Shown: positions 46,092 to 58,887, counted from the first letter of the stretch. The stretch is DNA of 64,000 nt from Mangifera indica (GCF_011075055.1 NC_058147.1:6138001-6202000); one strand, 5' to 3'. A program made the numbers and translations. Notes: generated from the letters alone by a model not told the origin.

Positions 46092-49000
46092 ATGTCATCG
46101 CGAAATCTTCGTCATTCGTCATCATCGGCTAGGAGGCTTCCATCTGCCTCTGAAAACTCCATTAAAAAAATTACTATATCGAAGCCCCAATTGGCCAAGA
46201 AGCGACCGGCTCTCACTGATATAACCAACCAGAAAAATGAGTCTGAAATCGGGTCGCGGGTTTTGGGGAGCCTTCCTCCTAAGCCCATTGTTAGTAGTTT
46301 TTTTTCTTTCTTTTCTTGTTTGTGGATGTTTATAAATTATAATATTGGTATATATTAAATTTACATATTTCATATTAATTTTGCAAATAATTTTTACTTG
46401 GTAATTTTTTTGTGGGTTTTTTTTTTTTTTTAATGTTAATCTTCAACTATTTCTTTGTAATTGTTAAAGGTCTTTGCAAAGACAGCTTTATTTCTAATGC
46501 ATTGATAATCTTCTCTGACCATTGACTTGATCAATTTTAAGGTGTAAAATATTGACACTGACGTCAATTCAGTTACACACTTTCTACATTAATCACATCT
46601 ATGTTATTCTATAGCTATTTTTGTTCATGATATGTTTTATTATTTTGCCCACAAAGTATGAACGGTTGCATGTTTTGAAAATTGTTTTGTCATTTATGAC
46701 TGTCATGAGGACATCGTAGATTTATTATATTGTCAAACTTGTCATGGAAAACAATAAGCTACCTATCTTTGATATCCTTTCATTATAAAGCTTGAACGTG
46801 TGCTTTGAGATGATAACTACCTTGTTCTCAAAGGCTTAGGTTTCAATATGGTGCCCAAGTGCCCCTAAATCATTGTGTTTATACTTCAACTTACAGGTGC
46901 CATGTTCTAATTTTTTGAGTGTTCAGAAGCAATTTTTTAAGTCACTCTTACTTTCAGGTCTAATTTTTTGATTTTGAACAATAATGGTTTATGTTTTATA
47001 CTTTAACTTACAGGTGCCATGTTCAGCTAAAATTGCCAAGAAAAAGGAATCTTCTCCTCATGCTTATGATAAAGGGCTTTCTGGAAATACTTTGCCCGCA
47101 ACATCATGTGTGTATAGTGATGGCATATTGTTGCCCAAAAGTGGTCAATCTACGTTTAGAGCCTTCTCTAGTCCAAATAGCAGTTTCATTATCCTTCCTA
47201 CTGAGAGTACAGTTCAGGTACCCAGAAGCACAGATGTTTCTCCAAGCAAATCAGTTGGTGGTTCTGTTTCCTTGGATGAGACCATGTCTACTTGCAATTC
47301 ATTGAGGAGTCCAGAATTTGAATATATAGATAATGAAGGCAATTCAACAATTAAATCTATTGAGATGAGGACATATAGCACCCTCAACATTTCAGATCAT
47401 GAAAAAAGAGAAGGTTCTTTCTTTGAAAAGAGAGATATATTAGCAGAGATTGAATCGACTGTTGATTTTGATGATACTGATTACAATGTCAAGGATCCCC
47501 AATTTTGTGCAACTAGTGCTCCTGAAATTTTTAAGCACTTGCATGCATCTGAGGTTTGACATCCTCATGCTTAGTTGTTTTTCTTTTTCTGGTCAGTTGA
47601 GTTTTCTGGCTTTTGCTAATTACTAATGTTAAAGTTTCCCAATGGACCCATATATATTAATTGTTGATTTATTTGTTTATTTTCTAATTCTGTTTAAAGT
47701 TGGAATATGACATGTTTAATATAATGTTTGCAAAAATGGTTCCAAGATTAAGAAGGTTATATTAATATATTTCCATTAATTGTGATTTTCCGAGGGTTAA
47801 GAATGTTATTAATGTTCTGGTAATTCTTTATTAATCATACTGCATGTCAATTTATAGCACAAACATAATTGGTGATACTGATTTTTTTAGTTATGCAGTT
47901 ATTGCAATATGTTAAGCATTCTCCAATCATAGATGTTTGGAATGTAAAACTGTCTCAGAGAAATATGGTCTGAAAGTTTGGTAATATTCGTCATATTCTG
48001 CATCTGAGTTATTAAATCTTAAAATTTTCAGGGGAAGAAAAGGCCTTCTACTGATTTCATGGAAAAGGTTCAAAAAGACATCAATGCTAGCATGCGTGCA
48101 ATAATGATTGATTGGCTAGTGGAGGTATATTGTAGCGGGTGATGATTTTGGCAGGGCATTCATGTTCCTCAAGAAACTCACCCCTAATCTGCTCTTCTGT
48201 TTTAGGGTTGCATATATGTTGATGCTTATTATGTTGATGCTCTCTTGTGTTATAAAATTTCTCTTTTGCTAATGAGATTTTTTTTTTGTGCTAAACTTCA
48301 AAATTTTAACTGTAGGTTGCTGAAGAGTACACACTTGTACCAGAGACTCTATTCTTGACAGTCAATTACGTAGACCGTTATCTTTCTGGCAATGTAATAA
48401 ATCGGCAGAAGTTACAACTCCTTGGTGTTTCCTGCTTGATGATTGCAGCGTAAGTTTTAAATACATTTGCTTGTTTCATCTAAATTAGCACTCGTGTATG
48501 GATATATATATTATGATAGGACTATCGATAATAACTGAAGCTATGATATTTACAGAAAATATGAGGAAATATGTGCACCTCAAGTGGAAGAATTCTGTTA
48601 TGTTACTGATAACACATACTCCAAAGAGGAGGTTAGGGTTCTATTTTCCAACTTCTAGATTCTTATTTATGTTTATTTATTCCTCCTGAATTCAGAAGTA
48701 TCATGAAATATCCTTTGCCGCAGGTTCTTCAAATGGAATCTGCAGTATTGAATTACTTGAAGTTTGAAATGACAGTCCCAACAGCTAAATGTTTTCTAAG
48801 GTGAAGTTCGTTTTTTATATTCCTACTGAAATGTTAAGTGCTTGTCTTGTTATACTTCTGTGGAACTGACTTGCAATTTTTATCAAATGTTCAGGCACTT
48901 TGTTCATGCTGCTCAAGGAAGTTATGAGGTACCCTTTTCTGGAATAGATTATTTCAGATCTTTTCCCATTTTATTGTCACTTCTATTTCATTAATTGATA

Positions 49001-49905
49001 TTTTAGCAAATTGTGAATAATCACTTGTATCAGATGTGGCCAGTAGTAAACATTTCTGTTGTTGATGCCGTCATGCTTTTGTTATCAACTTCCATATGTT
49101 ACCACTAATATGTTATTTTTGTTTCTCCAATAATGGCTGTTGTTGGAACATTGTTTTCTAATGGTTTTAATAGTTGCATGCCTTTTGTAGATCTCATCAC
49201 TGCAGTTGGAGTGCTTGGCAAACTATATAGTGGAATTATCCCTTCTGGAATACAACATGCTTTCATATGCCCCCTCACTAGTAGCTGCATCCGCGACTTT
49301 CTTGGCCAATTTTATTCTTTCTCCATCCAAGAAACCTTGGGTATGCGTTAGGAATAATTATTGGGTTGATTTTGCTTGCTGCTATTCTCTATCTTCTCCT
49401 CTATTTTCAGCGAAAACATAGTAAAATTTTGCTTCTTCTTGTGATAAAGAATTCTACCCTTGGGCATTACACACTTTACCAACCTCCGGATTTGTCTGAC
49501 TGTGTCAAGGCACTGCATCGTCTCTTTTGCAAGGGTGGTCACCCCAATTTGTCTGCAATCAGGGAGAAGTACAGCCAGCATAAGGTGAGTTGAATCTCTC
49601 TTCTGAGGATAGGATGACTAGACAACTTTTATGAGCTTTTCCCTTCACTTCCAAATGATTATTTTGTGGAACAATCTCTAAATTGAAGGCATAAGCACAA
49701 CTTCCTAACTTTCTTCAGCTCCAGTTACATAAGAAATTCAATAGACTAGTTGATTTTCAAATAATCTAAGTTGATTTATACACGTATTGTGATGTTTGTT
49801 GCTGCAGTCTAACATGTTTTTTCATCTGTACAGTACAAATACGTGGCCAAAAAGTACTGTCCCAGTTCAATACCTGCTGAGATTTTCCAAGACATGAATG
49901 AGTAG
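46092..49905 (+). CDS. CYCA1: Cyclin A1-type, tandem copy 1
   Basis: A-type mitotic/S-phase cyclin that activates CDKs in the nucleus. Ten exons: 46092-46289, 47014-47553, 48032-48124, 48316-48449, 48556-48631, 48724-48800, 48895-48928, 49191-49340, 49450-49584, 49834-49905; 1509 nt, 502 aa. Near residue 40 is a destruction box (RPALTDITN, RxxLxxIxN). The cyclin core begins near residue 250: [48 protein letters not shown], then the C-terminal cyclin fold ([16 protein letters not shown]) and a KYSQHKYKYVAKK ending typical of cyclin A. Its N-terminal region has diverged strongly from copy 2 and lacks the intron that copy 2 has after HAETTG. Arabidopsis has CYCA1;1 and CYCA1;2 in this group; which one corresponds is not settled. 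A second, decoy 3' splice site is duplicated in intron 1. Confidence 0.9.
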
Positions 49906-50087
49906 TTGTTAACATTACATATTGACAGTTTTTCGCTTGTGTTCTAAATGAATTGTTCTCAATCTACAGCTATGAATCAATGCAGTTTAGTACAGATGAT
50001 TTCCAGCTATGAATCATTTTAGTTAGAAGTACTTTTAGTAAATTCTAAAATCAACGAAGGCTGAATTTAAAGATTTCGTAAGATCCG

Positions 50088-50215
50088 TAAGAGTAATACT
50101 ACATATAAGTGTAATAAATAAAATTAAATTGATATATCATCATATAATTAAATAAAATGATTATTTATTTTAGACTAATTTACTAATTCATATTCAAAAT
50201 TTGATAAAATGATAT
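50088..50215. repeat. AT-rich MITE-like copy, partial
   Basis: Begins gagtaatactacatataag and continues with the atcatcatataattaaat block typical of the family. The right half is degraded. Confidence 0.4.
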
Positions 50216-50894
50216 ACTTTCACTCTTATTTAGTTTTAATAATAAAAAATTATTTATATCATTATTTTTAAATGTTTTAATAGAGATGTTATTAATTGTT
50301 ATTTTGTTCCTACGGTTTAAAATATTACAATAACATTCTTATTAGATTGAATTGTGAACGATATTTTGAGGATATAAATATTTTTTTTTTAACTTACTAA
50401 AGGTAAATGAATTTTTTTTTTATCTTATTGAAAATATATCATAGCCTTGATAGATTACAGTATGACATTTACACATTAATTTATTGCATTTTGTTCAATT
50501 CTTTAAGAGCTTAAGTGTTCTATTTGAAACTATCAAAAAGTGTGTTAAAATTTAAAAAATTTCAGAAACACTCCAAATTTTTTTCTAATTTTCAAAACCC
50601 CTCAAAAATTTCGTTAAAGGTGAAAACATGTTAGCAACCAAAGGTGAAAACATGTTATCTATACTAACAAAAGGTGAAAAGGTGTTTTTAAAGCCTTAGG
50701 TGGAAAATTGTTATTTATTCTTTAACAAGTAGAGTTATTTTATTTTTAATTCAAATTTATTATAAGTAACTCAGTGTTTTTTTTTTTAATACTAGTTAGC
50801 AACCAAACCAAGCTTTTATACACGAAGTCTTATCAGAATTGTCCTAATAATTTCATATTTTCTTATTCTAATATGGTTAATTATGCTAGAAAGA

Positions 50895-51235
50895 TGAAAT
50901 AAGTTAAAACATAGTTATTATTATCTTATGATATACGATACGTATCATACAATATGATACGATATAAGTGAAAAATAATATGTATCATAAATATGATACA
51001 TATTATCAATATGAATTGATATATTTTTTAAAGAAAATAATGATATAATAGAGGTGTATATAAAAAATTTTAAATTTGTAATAGTATTTGTAATATTTTT
51101 TAAAACTTTAACGTGTTAATTAATCTTTTTATTATTTTATTTTTTAAAAATTGTATTATACGATATTTGATACATAATATATAAAATTAAATTTTTGACA
51201 TATTATATGATAAATGATTCGACTATCATAGCTAA
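50895..51235 (-). repeat. GATACGTATC-type repeat, copy 3 (inverted)
   Basis: Contains gatacgtatcatacaatat and tgatacatattatcaatatg, then aaaattgtattatacgatat. It reads as the reverse complement of the copies in RLP units A and C. Confidence 0.5.
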
Positions 51236-51988
51236 AAGCCAAAATCCAATGTTTCCACAAAATTTTGAAATCAAGGAGGATTGACTTTTTTTTTTAATTC
51301 ATGCAAATAGTAAATATACATAATAATTTGTACATTAGTTTATAAATAGAATCCGAATTCAAATATAGGGCTGAATTCAAATAGAATCCGAAATTGAATG
51401 TAAATTAGGAATTGCAGGGCTGGCACGTGACATGTCACTTTGACTTACCGACTTCAACATTCAGAATTTATGGTCTAATTTTTTGGAATTATTATTATTT
51501 TTTTAGCTCGTTATTCGGTACTGAACTGGAAGAGTGAAGACAGGTCCAGTGACCGTTTAAATTTCGAATTCAAATATAGTCTTACAGCGCCGTGACCTTT
51601 CACTGATAACAAACCATCTTCCGGGTGCACCACGTGTCCCATTACCCTCCGGTGGCACCTTTTCATTAGAGTTTGAGAAACCCCACAAACCCAAACAGTC
51701 GTTTGGTGGGCCCCACACTGCGCTCCCTAACGAATATCGAACTGAGTCTGACGGTCAGGATGCTATCACAATTCAAATCACCTTCCTCCCCGCCTAAAAG
51801 TAAAATTTTATAAATGTAAAATGTTTTATCAATTATCACTTCCATAAACAGCTTATTCAAAGTCTTTCAAAAAGCTCGCCAAATTCTCCGCTAAGAACTC
51901 CTGAAAAGCTTCTGTCCTCTCAATTTTTCTTTTTGAATTCGCTTTCTTGTTCTTGGCGTAAGAACAAGAAAGATTTTTTGATTTCGAA

Positions 51989-54900
51989 ATGTCGATGCAG
52001 AACCGGCGGTCGTCCTTTTCGTCGTCCACAACATCGTCTTTAGCTAAACGACATGCGTCGTCGTCGGAGAATGTGAGAAAGTTCATGGCGGTCCCACCGC
52101 ATCTGGCGAAGAAGCGAGCGCCACTCAGTAACATCACCAATCAAAGGAATGTCATTCAAAGTGGTTCAAAAAGCTCACTCTCCTCGTCTTCTTTGGTCGG
52201 TATTTTCAGTTTTTCAACTCTTTTTTTGGCTTCTGAGAAAATGAGGAATAAGATAGAACTATGTTTTGGAAAGAAAGTTTCTCTTGATTTTATGTTTTTC
52301 AAATTTTGTTTTTCTGGATGATTTTTTTTTCCTAGAGTAAGAACCACCAGTTTGGTTGCTGAGAAAATGGAAAGAAAATAAATGAAAATGAATAATTAAA
52401 ATATCTAACAACTAAATACGTAAGTATTCTTTTACAAGCTGTGTATATTAAGATCTCCGATGATGAAAAGATTTTAAATATGATTTTGAAAAAGAAAATC
52501 ACTGGGTTATAGGGAAAACTTGCACTTAATTTAACGGGGAGAAAAATCAAAACGCTTGTGAAATTTCAAATTAACTCAGAAGTTTGTAATTTTACAATAG
52601 TCCCACTCAACTTTCAAATTTTAGCTTTATGGTAAATGAAAAAAAGTAAATTTACATGTTCGAATAAATTGTATAAACTTATCTATAATAGTATCTAATT
52701 GAGTGATTTTGAAATAAGAGAAATAGTAAATAATCTAATCATCCAATCACAAGCTGATATTTTAGTTTATACAATTTGTTTATGCACATGATTTCATTCA
52801 AATAAAAATTTTAAATTTGACTGCTTGATTTACTGAATTTCATGCTTGAAGGCACCATGCTCGAGTAGAGTTGCTAAAGCAAAGAAGGTAAATCCAGCCG
52901 GCAGTATCAACAACACGGGCTTCTCGGGCAAACTCTTACCTGCATCATTAATTATAAAATCAAGCACAGTTGTTCCTCTTAAGGTTACATCTCTACCAAG
53001 AACTGAAGAACCTGCCCCCAGTATTGTAAAGTCCAACAATGTTCTTCCTTCTAAAGTTACACCATTACCAAGAAGTGATAAAATTGCACCTAGTATTGCA
53101 GAAGTTCCGGCCTCTTCTAGCATGGATGTCTCTAAAGTTACACCATTACCAAGAAGTGATAAACTTGCACCTAACATTGCAGAAGTTCCAGCTTCTTCTA
53201 GCATGGATGTCTCTCCTAATAATTCAGATGCAAATTCAGTTTCTATGGATGAGACGACGTCTGCTTCTGATTCTTTCAAGAGCCCTGACGTTGAATATAT
53301 TGATAACAATGATGTTCCAGCACTTGATTCTATTGATAGGAACACATTTAGAAATCTCTACATTTCAGGCCATGCAGAAACAACAGGTAATGTTTTCGCT
53401 TAAAATTTTAATTTTTTTAAATGTTTAGGTTACCACTTGAACTTATTATCTATTAATTTGCTTGTAGGAAATGGCTGCAGTAGAGACCTACTTGCTGAGA
53501 TGGAAATGGATGATAAAATTGTTAATATCGATGATAGTAACATGGATCCCCAGCTCTGTGCAACTTTTGCTTGTGACATTTACAAGCACTTGCGTGCATC
53601 TGAGGTAAATTCACCCTTTCCTGTTCTGCAATAACTTCTAATTTTTTTCTTCGCCTTAAAAGAGTCTTGTGATGTTCATTTAAAATTGTTTGCTGAAATC
53701 TTTTGGTAAAAGTAAGAAGAATTTTTTTATTAATCATTATTATAATGCTTTTGCTATGCACCTTGTAGGCTATATAAACATCTACTTGGACACTCAGAAG
53801 GCTGTGAACAGATTATGTAGTTTGTTTTACCAAGATACAATAAAGTGCTAATCCTTATGCATAATAGACATAATATGGAAATGTATTTAATTCCAAACAT
53901 ATATTCTATTGCTTCTATAATATCTTTCTAATTATCTTCCATTCATGGGGGTTTTTTAGGCAAAGAAAAGGCCTTCAACCGACTTTATGGAGAGAATTCA
54001 GAAAGACATAAACTGCAGCATGCGCGCAATACTGGTTGATTGGCTTGTGGAGGTAATTTATGAATTCTTATTCAGTTACTAGATATTCTTTACATGTGCT
54101 TTGACTAACTAAATCTTCTTTTTGGTACCACCACCCGTTTATTGTGTGTGACATGCTAACTTGTGATGCTAATTCCAACCGCAGGTGGCCGAAGAGTACA
54201 GGCTTGTACCTGAGACGTTGTATTTGACTGTAAACTACACAGATCGGTATCTTTCAGGCAACGTAATGAATAGGCAGCGTCTCCAGTTGCTTGGTGTTGC
54301 CTGCATGATGATTGCAGCGTAAGTAATCATCCCCCCTTGTCTTTTTTATTCTCCCTATCTATGAAATTGCAGTTTTACGCCATGCTTTCACCTCCATGGT
54401 TATAGTATTAACAAGAAATATTGCTGAATTGCCAGAAAATATGAAGAAATTTGTGCACCCCAGGTGGAGGAATTCTGTTATATAACTGATAACACGTATT
54501 TCAAGGAAGAGGTACGAAATTTATATGACGTTTTTTCCTCTGTATTGCTCAAACTCTTTTACCTAGCAAAATAATTTACTATCACAATTGCTTCAGGTTC
54601 TTGAGATGGAATCTGCAGTTTTGAATTACTTAAAGTTCGAAATGACAGCTCCCACCGCCAAATGTTTCTTACGGTAGAGTTTATAATCAAGTATCTCTTG
54701 TTGCAGTCATGATTATATTGGCACTGCTTTCTGAAATCTGACTTGTGATCATCGAAATAAAATGCAGGAGATTTGTTCGTGCTGCTCAAGGGATAAATGA
54801 GGTATTTGTCACCTTCCTCATATAATTTGTTGCATGAGACTTACATCAATAATTTTGCCCAAATATTTTTTCACTAATACCTCAATTGTGTTTCTGCTGG

Positions 54901-55432
54901 TTCAGGCTCCATCAATGCAGTTGGAATGCTTAGCAAACTACATCGCAGAATTGTCTCTTCTAGAGTACAGCATGCTCTGTTATGCACCATCACTCATAGC
55001 CGCTTCTGCAATTTTCTTGGCAAAATACATACTAATCCCATCAAAGAGGCCTTGGGTATTTACATAAACACTAGCCGCCACCATTTTTTTCTTCATATAA
55101 GAAAGAAAATTGATCATTGTTTTTGGTGCAGAGTTCTACATTGCAGCATTACACACTTTACCAACCTTCGGACTTGATGGACTGTGTTAAAGATCTTCAT
55201 CGCCTATTCTGTAATAGCAATAGTTCAAGTCTACCAGCAATCAGGGAAAAGTACAGTCAGCATAAGGTAAATAAAAGCTTCTTCAAAACCATATAATTAT
55301 GTAGACATAAGTCGGCGTCAATTCAATTCATATAAATAAAAGCAACTGGTGCTGTGTATATTTCAGTACAAATATGTGGCAAAGAAGTTGTGTCCTCCAT
55401 CAATTCCTCCAGAGTTCTTCCACAGCCACTGA
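51989..55432 (+). CDS. CYCA1: Cyclin A1-type, tandem copy 2 (CYCA1;1-like)
   Basis: Eleven exons: 51989-52195, 52852-53386, 53468-53604, 53960-54052, 54185-54318, 54436-54511, 54597-54673, 54768-54801, 54906-55055, 55132-55266, 55367-55432; 1644 nt, 547 aa. The start [20 protein letters not shown] is close to Arabidopsis CYCA1;1. Destruction box RAPLSNITN near residue 44. Before the core is the conserved [20 protein letters not shown]; the core has [25 protein letters not shown] and [15 protein letters not shown], and the C-terminal fold [16 protein letters not shown]. It ends EFFHSH. Exon 2 holds a 27-residue tandem repeat. Exons 4-11 match copy 1 one for one in length apart from the last; the extra intron 53387-53467 is specific to copy 2. 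The gene starts 2083 bp after copy 1, same strand, so they arose by tandem duplication and then diverged. Confidence 0.93.
53050..53211 (+). repeat. 81-bp tandem repeat in cyclin copy 2 exon 2
   Basis: Two head-to-tail 81-bp units (53050-53130, 53131-53211) encode two 27-residue segments that begin [11 protein letters not shown] and end ASSSMDV. They differ at few positions. A more distant third unit precedes them ([16 protein letters not shown]). Confidence 0.95.
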
Positions 55433-56645
55433 GTATTGCGGATTGTTCCAATATCCCGTTGGATAGACTTCTCTTCTGGTGAGTTTCCTGTAATGGATTC
55501 CAAGATTTCAAGCTTGTGTCATTCCTTTTTCCATGTTGATGTAGCAAGCCAAAACCTTTGAGGTTATAGTATGATATATTCTTCTTCCTTTTTGTTTACA
55601 ATTAACTCTCACTGGTTTTTATCTTGTCATCTTTAGAATTAACGGGTGATTTCCACCAAAAGGCATGGATTGCTTTGACTTCCCCAACGGCGCCTTTTAA
55701 TTATATAGAGCCTTGTTACTGTCTGTCACAAATCAAATTCCCTAATTAGAATCACATTCGGTCGGATTAAAACCAAACTTTCTAAGTTAGAACCGCTAGC
55801 CTGTTAAAAGGAACAAGAAACCTAAATCCTCATTTTGTCAACTTGTTTTCATTTATTTTTGTAACATCTCTAATCTGATAGTCTGGTTCACTGTTAAGAT
55901 ATTATCAATTTTGGATATACAGTTTATCATGGTTTTGTTTTTAGACTTTGTAACTCAAAGATATCTTTAAACAAATCTCATATCGACAAAGCATGAAGAA
56001 ATATGGACTTATATGTGCATCCAATATGTTTGGGTTGTTTAGATGATGACTGGTTAAATAGTTTGTAAGATGTATAAATTGTCAAAATGTGGGCAAAAAA
56101 TAAAACCATGATGAACTAAGTGAACAATATCTTGACAGTAAGTTGAATTATTAAATTAGGGATATTATACTCTTTTTCTGGATTCCAACTCTAACAATCT
56201 TTTCAATTATTATTCATTGACAAAGATTACTTCATCTTACCAAAGATTATTTGATCCCCTGGTTTCCTCCATATGAAATAGTGGATAATTCTATTATCCA
56301 TTGTATAATGATTAGATAACTACGAAAATAAATTAATAACAAAACCAAAAAAGATTTTAATGTGGTTTCTTTTATTATTTAGAAATTTATGTTTACAGTT
56401 ATGTTATTTATCAATGAGAAAATATTTTGGTAGAGTTTGTGTAATAATTACAAGATAGTATTATATATTTATGATTTCTGGTGAGTTTTTAAAGTCTCAA
56501 TTTATCCCTATCTTCATTTAGGTCTTTTAAATTATAGGATGAAAAGGTAAAATTATATGTAAATATTGTATCTAAATATGCCAAATTAAAACATGATTCT
56601 AGAGATTTATTCCTATTTTAATTGGACAAAAACAAAATAATCATA
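55433..56645. other. 3' UTR of cyclin copy 2 and spacer
   Basis: The first ~250 bp is probably the cyclin 3' UTR. A short less AT-rich stretch at 55670-55850 is not coding in any frame I could follow. The rest is AT-rich. Confidence 0.5.
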
Positions 56646-57329
56646 GGCCAAATGACTATTTTCCACCCAAGTTTTGCTAAAATAATAAATATATACCCGC
56701 GACAGATAAAAACCCAAATACTCATCCAAGTTTTAGTTTGTTAGGATACACTTATAAATTTTATTTTAGGGTTAAATGGTAAAATGATTATTTTACCAAT
56801 AAGATTAAAATAATTATAATTATATTTTATTTTCTTTCTTAATTTGAAAAACTAATATTTTCCTTTGGAATAAGTTTTTGAAAATTTCACTTTTCCCCAC
56901 TAAAATACCAAACTTGAAATCAAACCACTTTTTTTAGTGAACGATGAAGCACGACAAAGGAACAAAACAGAGTCCAATTTTGGATAACGCTTTGTCGTTC
57001 AAAGTCTAGACGACAAGCTCTATCGTTTAGAGAATGGATGATGTTTTGTCGTTCAAGAACGCGTCGTGTCGGTCGTTAGAGGGATAAATGAAGAAAAAAC
57101 TTGGGGATTTGTGGGGGAGGGGGGAAAGTCACTTTTCAAAATTTAGGTATGAGGTGAAATGTTAATTTTTAAAACTTTAGGGGGGGAAATGAGATAAAAT
57201 TATATATTTTTTAATATTATTGTTTATATTTAGTGGCAATTTAGGGATGGATGAATATTTAAGTTTTTCAGCTATTACAAATGTATTTTTGAGATTAAAC
57301 TAAAATTTATGAGAAATAGTCCTTTGACC
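56646..57329. mobile_element. Non-autonomous Mutator-type element with 9-bp target duplication
   Basis: Ends: ggccaaatgactatttt at the left and aaatagtcctttgacc at the right, inverted with few mismatches. The inversion extends inward in a degenerate way (gggaaagtcacttttcaaaa on the right half versus tttgaaaatttcactttt on the left). The flanks are ataatcata (56637-56645) and ataattata (57330-57338), 8 of 9 matching, the length expected for Mutator. An inner GC-rich part (about 56940-57090) has repeated tttgtcgttcaa motifs and could be captured host DNA. No transposase. Confidence 0.7.
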
Positions 57330-58280
57330 ATAATTATATTAATTGCATGATCTTGATTTGATAGAAAGTGATAGTTTCTTCAGACTCCCTTGTCAATCAA
57401 TTAATAAAACCTTTTGAAAACTACTAAATTTTGAGGCTTAAAAAAATAATATAATGTCAAAAAATTGAAAGGAAAAATGTGATAACACAACTTCTTTATG
57501 TGAAGAGAGAAAAAAGGTCACTCAAATTTAATATAATAAAAAATGTTTAAAAACAGTTATAATTCATAAAAAAAACAATTAAACTTCAATTATTCTGATT
57601 AAAGATTCACACATCTTTTGTTTACTTTAAAAAAACAAGTTTAAATGTCATACTTAAAAATTTTAATGTCTAAATATCAATTATCGTAAAGATGAAAGCA
57701 AGTTCTTCAATTTAACATAATTTATCACTTTCATATATTCTAAAAGCGTTAAATGGTATTTTCATTGTGAATTATATGAAAATTTAGTGTATCCAAAATC
57801 TTACTTCTAATTTTAATACTTTGCCAAAATCCCATGTCTCTTTTACTTGAAAATATATATCCAAAATTTTAATTCTTATTTTGATTATATCTTGGATAAT
57901 TTGAAGAGATTAAAAATAATAATCAACAAGACACAACTGTAAGCAATTTACACAAATTAGATTATTTAAATATACATACATGTATAACATTCAATTGAAA
58001 AAATAAGGACTAAATGACTTACTATTTAAGAATTTGCTATACAAATTTTATAATGAAAGCAATATTTGTGAAACAAACAATAAAGCAACTAGAGTATGGC
58101 ACTTTTCACTCTAAAAATAGGTTTTGAGAATCAATATTAGAAATTTGGAGGGGAGAAGTGAATTAAGTATTACATGGAGTAAAGTTTTTGGGGAACACTA
58201 TAATTTAAGAAAAATTGAGGGTGGGCCTTTTTTTAACTATTTTCATTTTTTATCAAATTTGAGGGTAAATATGACCTACC
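57330..58280. other. AT-rich spacer
   Basis: No gene or clear repeat recognised. Confidence 0.4.
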
Positions 58281-58624
58281 CTCATTGTTTATCGGTTCGT
58301 CTCCACATGCGAAGTTTTTTCATTATCTATGGGTGATGATCATGAAATTTTTGTCTAGATAAGATAACTACTCATTATCTTTTTAGTTTGTCATTTGGTG
58401 GTCTCATAGAGGTACGATTTAAAGAACTCTGAGTTGTGTTCCGAGTTTTACACTCATTGTTTATCAAGTTCATCTTTACATGTGAAGTTCTTTTCGTTAT
58501 TTATGGGTGGTGAGCATGAAACTTTTGTCTAGATAATCTAGTTACTAATTATCCTTTTAGTTTGTCATTGGACGGTCTCATAAAAGCACGACTTAAAGGA
58601 CTTTGAGTTGTGTCTCGAGTTTTA
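58281..58624 (+). repeat. Two-copy 172-bp tandem duplication
   Basis: Copy one starts ctcattgtttatcggttcgt at 58281 and copy two ctcattgtttatcaagttca at 58453. Shared inner blocks include ttttgtctagataa and tagtttgtcatt.gg.ggtctcata. About 80-85% alike by eye. No coding reading. Confidence 0.8.
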
Positions 58625-58887
58625 CCATGTCACAAGTTAGTATAGTTTACCGTTTGGTGGCTATAGCCCGACACGACCAACCATGTTGGATATAGCTTTG
58701 CACGACCATGACATGTCTACCCATAAGTGCCTTAGCTGTGGAGTTATTTTTATCACTGTTTCATCCCAGGCAAATTAAAATAATTAATAATCATCTACAT
58801 AAACCAATTCTAGTTTATATTTATTTCTTGCTTTGCCTATCAGAGGACAATTATTTCTTCCTATTTTACTTATAATACTAAGTGAAT

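Larger units (their letters stand above)
49906..51988. other. Spacer between the two cyclin genes
   Basis: Holds the 3' UTR of copy 1, repeats at 50088-50215 and 50895-51235, and the promoter region of copy 2. Near 51553-51557 is ccgtt, reverse of the AACGG core of plant mitosis-specific (MSA) elements; a single core is weak evidence. No gene seen. Confidence 0.5.

Noticed and set aside
51853..52140. 95-codon minus-strand ORF
   Set aside because: Antisense to the first exon of cyclin copy 2 and its leader.
52830..53345. 171-codon minus-strand ORF
   Set aside because: Antisense to cyclin copy 2 exon 2; open because of the repeated Ser/Pro codons.
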